Shown: positions 60,528 through 64,000 of the stretch, in pieces
How the letters are laid out: every line of letters starts with the position of its first letter
How positions within the stretch are numbered: the first letter of the stretch is position 1
Assembly: GCF_035918235.1 (NCBI RefSeq)
Contig: NZ_CP109485.1
Coordinates: forward strand, 1,488,001-1,552,000
Direction of reading: 5' to 3'
DNA from: Streptomyces sp. NBC_01445
GTDB taxonomy: Bacteria > Actinomycetota > Actinomycetes > Streptomycetales > Streptomycetaceae
DNA length: 64,000 bases
Made by a program: the position numbers and the translations under genes
The notes under the pieces: generated by a model
Seen by the model: only the letters and a program-made list of their open reading frames with translations
What the model was told of the DNA's origin: nothing
Databases searched by the model: none

Positions 60528-61082
60528 ATGACGACCGCCACGAAGACCGAAGGACCCGACCGCACGGCAGCACATGTGCTGGCCGAGCTCCAGCGCGAGC
60601 ACGGCAGGCCGCTTCTCTCCTTCCTCCTGCGGCTGTGCGACGGCGACCGGCAGCGGGCGGAAGACCTGGTCCAGGAGACGTTCGTCCGCGCCTGGCAGCA
60701 TCCGGAGGCGCTGCGCGCCGACTACGAGTCCGTGCGGCCCTGGCTGTTCACCGTCGGCCGCAGGCTCGCCATAGACGCCCGGCGCGCGCGGCTCGCCCGC
60801 CCCCCGGAGATCGGCGGCACGGTCCTGGAGAGCGCGCGGGTCTGCGCCGACCACGCGGAGCGCTCGGCGGCCGCGCTCGATGTGCGGGAGGCCGTGGCGA
60901 CGCTCAGCCCGGAGCACCGGGCGGTGCTCCTCCAGGTGTACTTCCGTGGCGCCTCCGTGGCCGAGGCCGCCGCGGCGCTCGGCATCCCTCCCGGTACCGT
61001 GAAGTCCCGCGCGTACTACGCGCTGCGCGCACTGCGCAGGGTGCTCCCGGGCTATGAGGCGAACACGGTCGGCCCGCATTGA
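60528..61082 (+). CDS. ECF-type sigma-70 family RNA polymerase sigma factor
   Basis: This sigma factor of about 184 residues has region 2 (LLSFLLRLCDGDRQRAEDLVQETFVRAWQHPEALRA, with the core-binding EDLVQETF) and region 4 (EHRAVLLQVYFRGASVAEAAAALGIPPGTVKSRAYYALRALRRVL). It diverges from the CapA-like gene. No adjacent zinc-finger anti-sigma gene is present, which is unusual. GTG 60498 or ATG 60528 could be the start and neither has a ribosome site; ATG was taken. Confidence 0.88.
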   Translation: MTTATKTEGPDRTAAHVLAELQREHGRPLLSFLLRLCDGDRQRAEDLVQETFVRAWQHPEALRADYESVRPWLFTVGRRLAIDARRARLARPPEIGGTVLESARVCADHAERSAAALDVREAVATLSPEHRAVLLQVYFRGASVAEAAAALGIPPGTVKSRAYYALRALRRVLPGYEANTVGPH

Positions 61083-61227
61083 AACCGGACAACAGGTCAA
61101 GCCTCCGTAAAGCGCCTTGCCCGGTGCCCCGGTCCTCGATTGAGTAATCGGCTGTCCTCCCCCGCCCGGTCGGGCGCGAGGGCCCGGGGGCCGGCACAGC
61201 GCACGGACCGGAGGAAGGCAGGAAGGG

Positions 61228-61746
61228 ATGTTGCACGGGAGCAAGGAAGGCACATCGGACGCCGGCGGCGGCGAACTGACGGTGCCGATGGCGTGGTTGT
61301 ACGCCGAATACATCGCCGATGAGCTGCTGCGCACCGGTGATCTGATGCCGCCCACGTCCTTCGAGTTCCGAGCCGGGCGCGACGCACTCGCACTGACGAT
61401 CTTCCTGTCGGACACGGACGGCGAGCTGTCCGGCATCCGGGTCGTGTCCCAGCTGGAGACCTGGCTGTCGCTGACGGCGTACGACCAGCCGTGGCAGTAC
61501 TGGGTGCGGGAGCACATGGGGCGCCTTGCCGCGCAGGCGCTTCATGAGAACAGACCTTCGCCGGACCTCGAACTGGCCGAGGCGGCCTGGCGATGGCTGG
61601 AGGAGACGGAACTGCTCGCGCCGGACCTGGACTCCGTGCCGGGCCGCGGATCGCTGCCCGACGAGGAGGACGACGGGCCGAAGGTGTGGACACCGGCGTG
61701 GCAACTGGGGCTGCCGCTCGGCCATCTGGCGATCCATCTGTTCTGA
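61228..61746 (+). CDS. Conserved hypothetical protein
   Basis: This 172-residue frame has a beta-rich N-terminal part (LTVPMAWLYAEYIADELLRTGDLMPPTSFEFRAGRDALALTIFLSD) and a helical middle (WLSLTAYDQPWQYWVREHMGRLAAQALHE), followed by an acidic stretch (PDEEDDG). GAAGGG-rich sequence precedes ATG 61228. It follows the sigma factor by 145 bp and precedes a convergent kinase. No family recognised, and no signal or membrane segment. Confidence 0.7.
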   Translation: MLHGSKEGTSDAGGGELTVPMAWLYAEYIADELLRTGDLMPPTSFEFRAGRDALALTIFLSDTDGELSGIRVVSQLETWLSLTAYDQPWQYWVREHMGRLAAQALHENRPSPDLELAEAAWRWLEETELLAPDLDSVPGRGSLPDEEDDGPKVWTPAWQLGLPLGHLAIHLF

Positions 61747-61783
61747 ACACCATCGGCCCCTTCGCCGGGCCCCTGCTGTCCTG

Positions 61784-62983
61784 CTATTCGACCTCGACGC
61801 CCGAAGAGTGCACGCCCGCGCGGTACTTGGGAATCCGCACGGTGATCTTCATGCCCGCGCCGGTGCCGGTCTCGATGACGAGGCCGTAGTCGTCGCCGAA
61901 CACCTGCCTGAGCCGCTCGTCGACGTTCGAGAGGCCGATCCCGGTCGAGGTGCCGCCCTCGCCGCGCAGGATCGCGCGCAGCTCGCCCGGGTCCATGCCG
62001 ACCCCGTCGTCCTCGATGACGACCTCCGCCTCCGCGCCCGCGTCCCGGGCGCCGATCGTGATGCGGCTGCCGGTGACGGCGCCCTCCAGGCCGTGCTTCA
62101 CGGCGTTCTCGACGAGGGGCTGGAGGCACAGGAAGGGCAGCGCCACCGGCAGCACCTCGGGCGCGATCTGGAGCGTGACCGAGAGCCGGTCGCCGAACCG
62201 GGCCCGGACCAGGGCCAGATACTGGTCGATGGAGTGCAGTTCGTCGGCGAGCGTGGTGAAGTCGCCGTGGCGGCGGAACGAGTAACGGGTGAAGTCGGCA
62301 AATTCCAGAAGGAGTTCGCGTGCCCGCTCGGGGTCCGTGCGCACGAACGAGGCGATGGCGGCCAGTGAGTTGAAAATGAAGTGCGGCGAAATCTGCGCGC
62401 GCAGCGCCTTGATCTCGGCCTCGATGAGGCGGGTGCGGGAGCGATCGAGTTCGGCCAGCTCCAGCTGTACGGAGATCCAGCGGGCCACCTCGTCGGCAGC
62501 GCGGGCGAGGACGGCCGACTCGCGGGGCGCGTAGGCGACGAGGGCGCCGAGCACGCGCCCGTCGGTGACGATCGGGGCGGCCACGGCCCAGCGCAGCGGG
62601 CAGTCGACGGCCCCGCATCCGCAGCCGAACGCCGCGCTGCGCCCGGTGTCGAGCAGCCCTTCGAGATACCCCATGACCTGTTTGCCATGCTGGTCCCCCG
62701 CGCCGTCCCAGGCGAGGACGGCGGCGCGGTTGGTGAGGCAGAGCGCGTCGGTGCCGAGCAGCGTGCGCAACCTGCGGGCAGACCTGCGAGCCGACTCCTC
62801 GGTGAGCCCGGCCCGCAGCGGCGGCGCGGCGAGCGAGGCGGTGTGCAGCGTGTCGAAGGTGGCCCGCTCCACGGGCGTACCGACGTCGCTGCGGCCCCCG
62901 GGGTGCGCCGTGCGCCGGCCGAGGACGAAGCCGCCCGCGAGGAGGAGCGGGCACAGGGCGAGGAGTACGGCGGTGGCGGTCAC
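61784..62983 (-). CDS. LytS-like sensor histidine kinase
   Basis: This is a 399-residue kinase. An N-terminal hydrophobic segment (TATAVLLALCPLLLAGGFVLG) and a GAF-like region (about 60-190) precede a His_kinase domain with the phosphoacceptor in ISPHFIFNSLAAIASFVRTD and an ATPase domain with LVENAVKHGL (N box) and DDGVGMDP, GIGLSNVDERLR (G boxes). This is the LytS/YehU group, normally paired with a LytTR response regulator, which is not in view. GTG 62983 overlaps the symporter stop (GTGA), so the kinase is co-transcribed with it and may control or sense its substrate. Confidence 0.9.
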   Translation of the reverse strand: MTATAVLLALCPLLLAGGFVLGRRTAHPGGRSDVGTPVERATFDTLHTASLAAPPLRAGLTEESARRSARRLRTLLGTDALCLTNRAAVLAWDGAGDQHGKQVMGYLEGLLDTGRSAAFGCGCGAVDCPLRWAVAAPIVTDGRVLGALVAYAPRESAVLARAADEVARWISVQLELAELDRSRTRLIEAEIKALRAQISPHFIFNSLAAIASFVRTDPERARELLLEFADFTRYSFRRHGDFTTLADELHSIDQYLALVRARFGDRLSVTLQIAPEVLPVALPFLCLQPLVENAVKHGLEGAVTGSRITIGARDAGAEAEVVIEDDGVGMDPGELRAILRGEGGTSTGIGLSNVDERLRQVFGDDYGLVIETGTGAGMKITVRIPKYRAGVHSSGVEVE

Positions 62984-64000
62984 GTGCGGGCTCCCTGCTC
63001 GCCGGCGGCGATCGTCCCGTCCGTGCTGAGCGACTCGGGCAGGTGCAGCCGCGTCATCGTGGCGCTGGTGTGCGGCGGTACGGAGTCCTGGGTGGCCAGC
63101 GATACGAGGATCATGGCCAGGAAGCCGACCGGGACCGACCACACGGCGGGCCAGGCGAGCAGTGTGTGCAGCCAGCCGCCCTGTGCGACGCCGGCGACGG
63201 TCAGGGTGACCGCGACGAGCGCGGAGCCGCCGCCGAGGAGCAGTCCGGCCCGCGCGCCGGGCGGGGTGAGCCGCCGCCACCAGATGCCGAGGACAAGCAG
63301 CGGGCAGAACGAGGACGCCGACACCGCGAACGCCATCCCCACGGCGTCCGCCACCGGCACCCCGCTGACCAGGAGCGCCCCGCCCAGCGGAACGGTCATC
63401 GCGAGGAGTGTCGCCAGGCGGAAGTGCCGTACGCCGCGGGCCGGCAAGACGTCCTGGCTGAGCACGCCGGCGACGGCCATCGTCAGACCCGAGGCGGTCG
63501 ACAGGAACGCTGCGAAGGCGCCGCCGGCCACGAGCGCCCCGAGCAGGTCACCGCCGAGCCCGCCGATGGCCCGGCCCGGCAGGAGCAGGACGGCCGCGTC
63601 GGCGTCCTGGGTAGCGCTCAGTTCGGGCGCGTACAGACGGCCGAGCCAGCCGTAGATCGGCGGCAGGCAGTAGAAGAGCCCGATGAGGGCGAGCACGGCG
63701 ACCGTGGTGCGGCGGGCCGCGCGGCCGTTCGGGCTGGTGTAGAAACGGACGACGACGTGCGGCAGGCCCATCGTGCCCAGGAACGTGGCGACGATGAGGC
63801 CGTACGTCGCGTACAGCGGGTGGTCCGCGCGGCTGGTGGCGAGTGGCTGCCCGGAGCCCGCGCCGGACCAGGGCGCGCCGTCTGCGGAGGGCGGGGTGCC
63901 GCCGTCGCCGTGCCAGGCGAGGACCAGGAAGAACGCGGGCACGAGCAGCGCGGTCAGCTTCAGCCAGTACTGGAAGGCCTGCACGAAGGTGATGGAGCGC
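62980..64000 (-). CDS. Sodium:solute symporter family permease (ActP-like), 5' end cut
   Basis: The visible part (about 340 codons, C-terminal) has around eight membrane segments and SSS-family motifs, including GLIVATFLGTMGLPHVVVRFYTSPNGRAARRTT, GALVAGGAFAAFLSTASGLTMAVAGVLSQD and GMAFAVSASSFCPLLVLGIWWRRLTPPGA. The PHVVVRFYT part resembles cation/acetate symporters. It is incomplete at the right edge. Coupled to the LytS-like kinase by a 4-bp overlap, which suggests a nutrient-uptake module with a dedicated sensor, such as acetate or pyruvate. Confidence 0.85.
   Translation of the reverse strand, partial: RSITFVQAFQYWLKLTALLVPAFFLVLAWHGDGGTPPSADGAPWSGAGSGQPLATSRADHPLYATYGLIVATFLGTMGLPHVVVRFYTSPNGRAARRTTVAVLALIGLFYCLPPIYGWLGRLYAPELSATQDADAAVLLLPGRAIGGLGGDLLGALVAGGAFAAFLSTASGLTMAVAGVLSQDVLPARGVRHFRLATLLAMTVPLGGALLVSGVPVADAVGMAFAVSASSFCPLLVLGIWWRRLTPPGARAGLLLGGGSALVAVTLTVAGVAQGGWLHTLLAWPAVWSVPVGFLAMILVSLATQDSVPPHTSATMTRLHLPESLSTDGTIAAGEQGART

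Overview
The window is high-GC actinobacterial DNA. Gene style (GTG starts, strong third-position GC, ATGA/GTGA overlaps, SpoIIE-type phosphatases, solitary LacI/GntR regulators) and gene order point to a Streptomyces chromosome, probably an arm-proximal region. From memory, the stretch egtABCD - solute-binding lipoprotein - uvrA-like - olsBA - sdhCAB - lysR - PAS/GGDEF/EAL protein - Lipoprotein_15-repeat protein resembles the SCO0910-SCO0930 part of S. coelicolor. I could not check that by alignment. No rRNA, tRNA or CRISPR array was seen.

Layout. 1-3.5 kb: a truncated SDR dehydrogenase diverges from an unrecognised TIM-barrel-like enzyme and a FadR/GntR regulator. 3.5-9.1 kb: a PAS-GAF-PP2C-HATPase phosphatase, then an acyl-CoA ligase, an SDR and a TesB thioesterase. 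The last three are each preceded by a similar palindrome and look like one lipid regulon. 9.2-13.8 kb: a serine hydrolase behind three tandem 16-bp repeats, then a TnpB-type element lying between an intact pirin gene and a diverged copy of the 3' end of a pirin gene. 13.9-16.8 kb: a TPR protein, an RsmC-like methyltransferase, a histidine-phosphatase-like protein without its catalytic histidines, and a small unknown ORF.

16.8-24.2 kb is a vitamin B12 island. It holds cbtBA (cobalt uptake), a BtuFCD-like ABC transporter and metE, each led by its own cobalamin riboswitch (three in under 4 kb). Two of these riboswitches diverge. 24.2-30.5 kb: a flavoprotein disulfide reductase divergent from thioredoxin, an aldehyde dehydrogenase, a LacI regulator and an amidase.

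30.5-36.7 kb: a small exported ORF that seems frameshifted, a PemK/MazF-like protein overlapping tail-to-tail with a microbial PARG, and the tightly coupled ergothioneine operon egtABCD. 36.7-44.1 kb: an orphan sugar-binding lipoprotein with a DasR-like site, dodecin, a HAD phosphatase, an LLM oxidoreductase, a short UvrA paralogue and the ornithine-lipid pair olsBA.

44.4-52.8 kb: sdhCAB with a divergent LysR gene and a T-N11-A box, an array of repeated half-hairpins, and a three-gene operon of SAM methyltransferase, RmdA-like c-di-GMP enzyme and VOC protein. 53-57.5 kb: cell-envelope genes (repeat lipoprotein, poly-proline exported protein, DUF4239 membrane protein, class F-like sortase, universal stress protein). 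57.5-64 kb: an APC permease, a CapA-like lipoprotein, a sigma-70 family factor, an unknown protein, a LytS-like kinase and the C-terminal part of a sodium:solute symporter.

The features most worth a second look are the TnpB element with its pirin-end duplication, the tandem repeats before the serine hydrolase, the shared palindromes of the lipid cluster and the triple cobalamin-riboswitch island.
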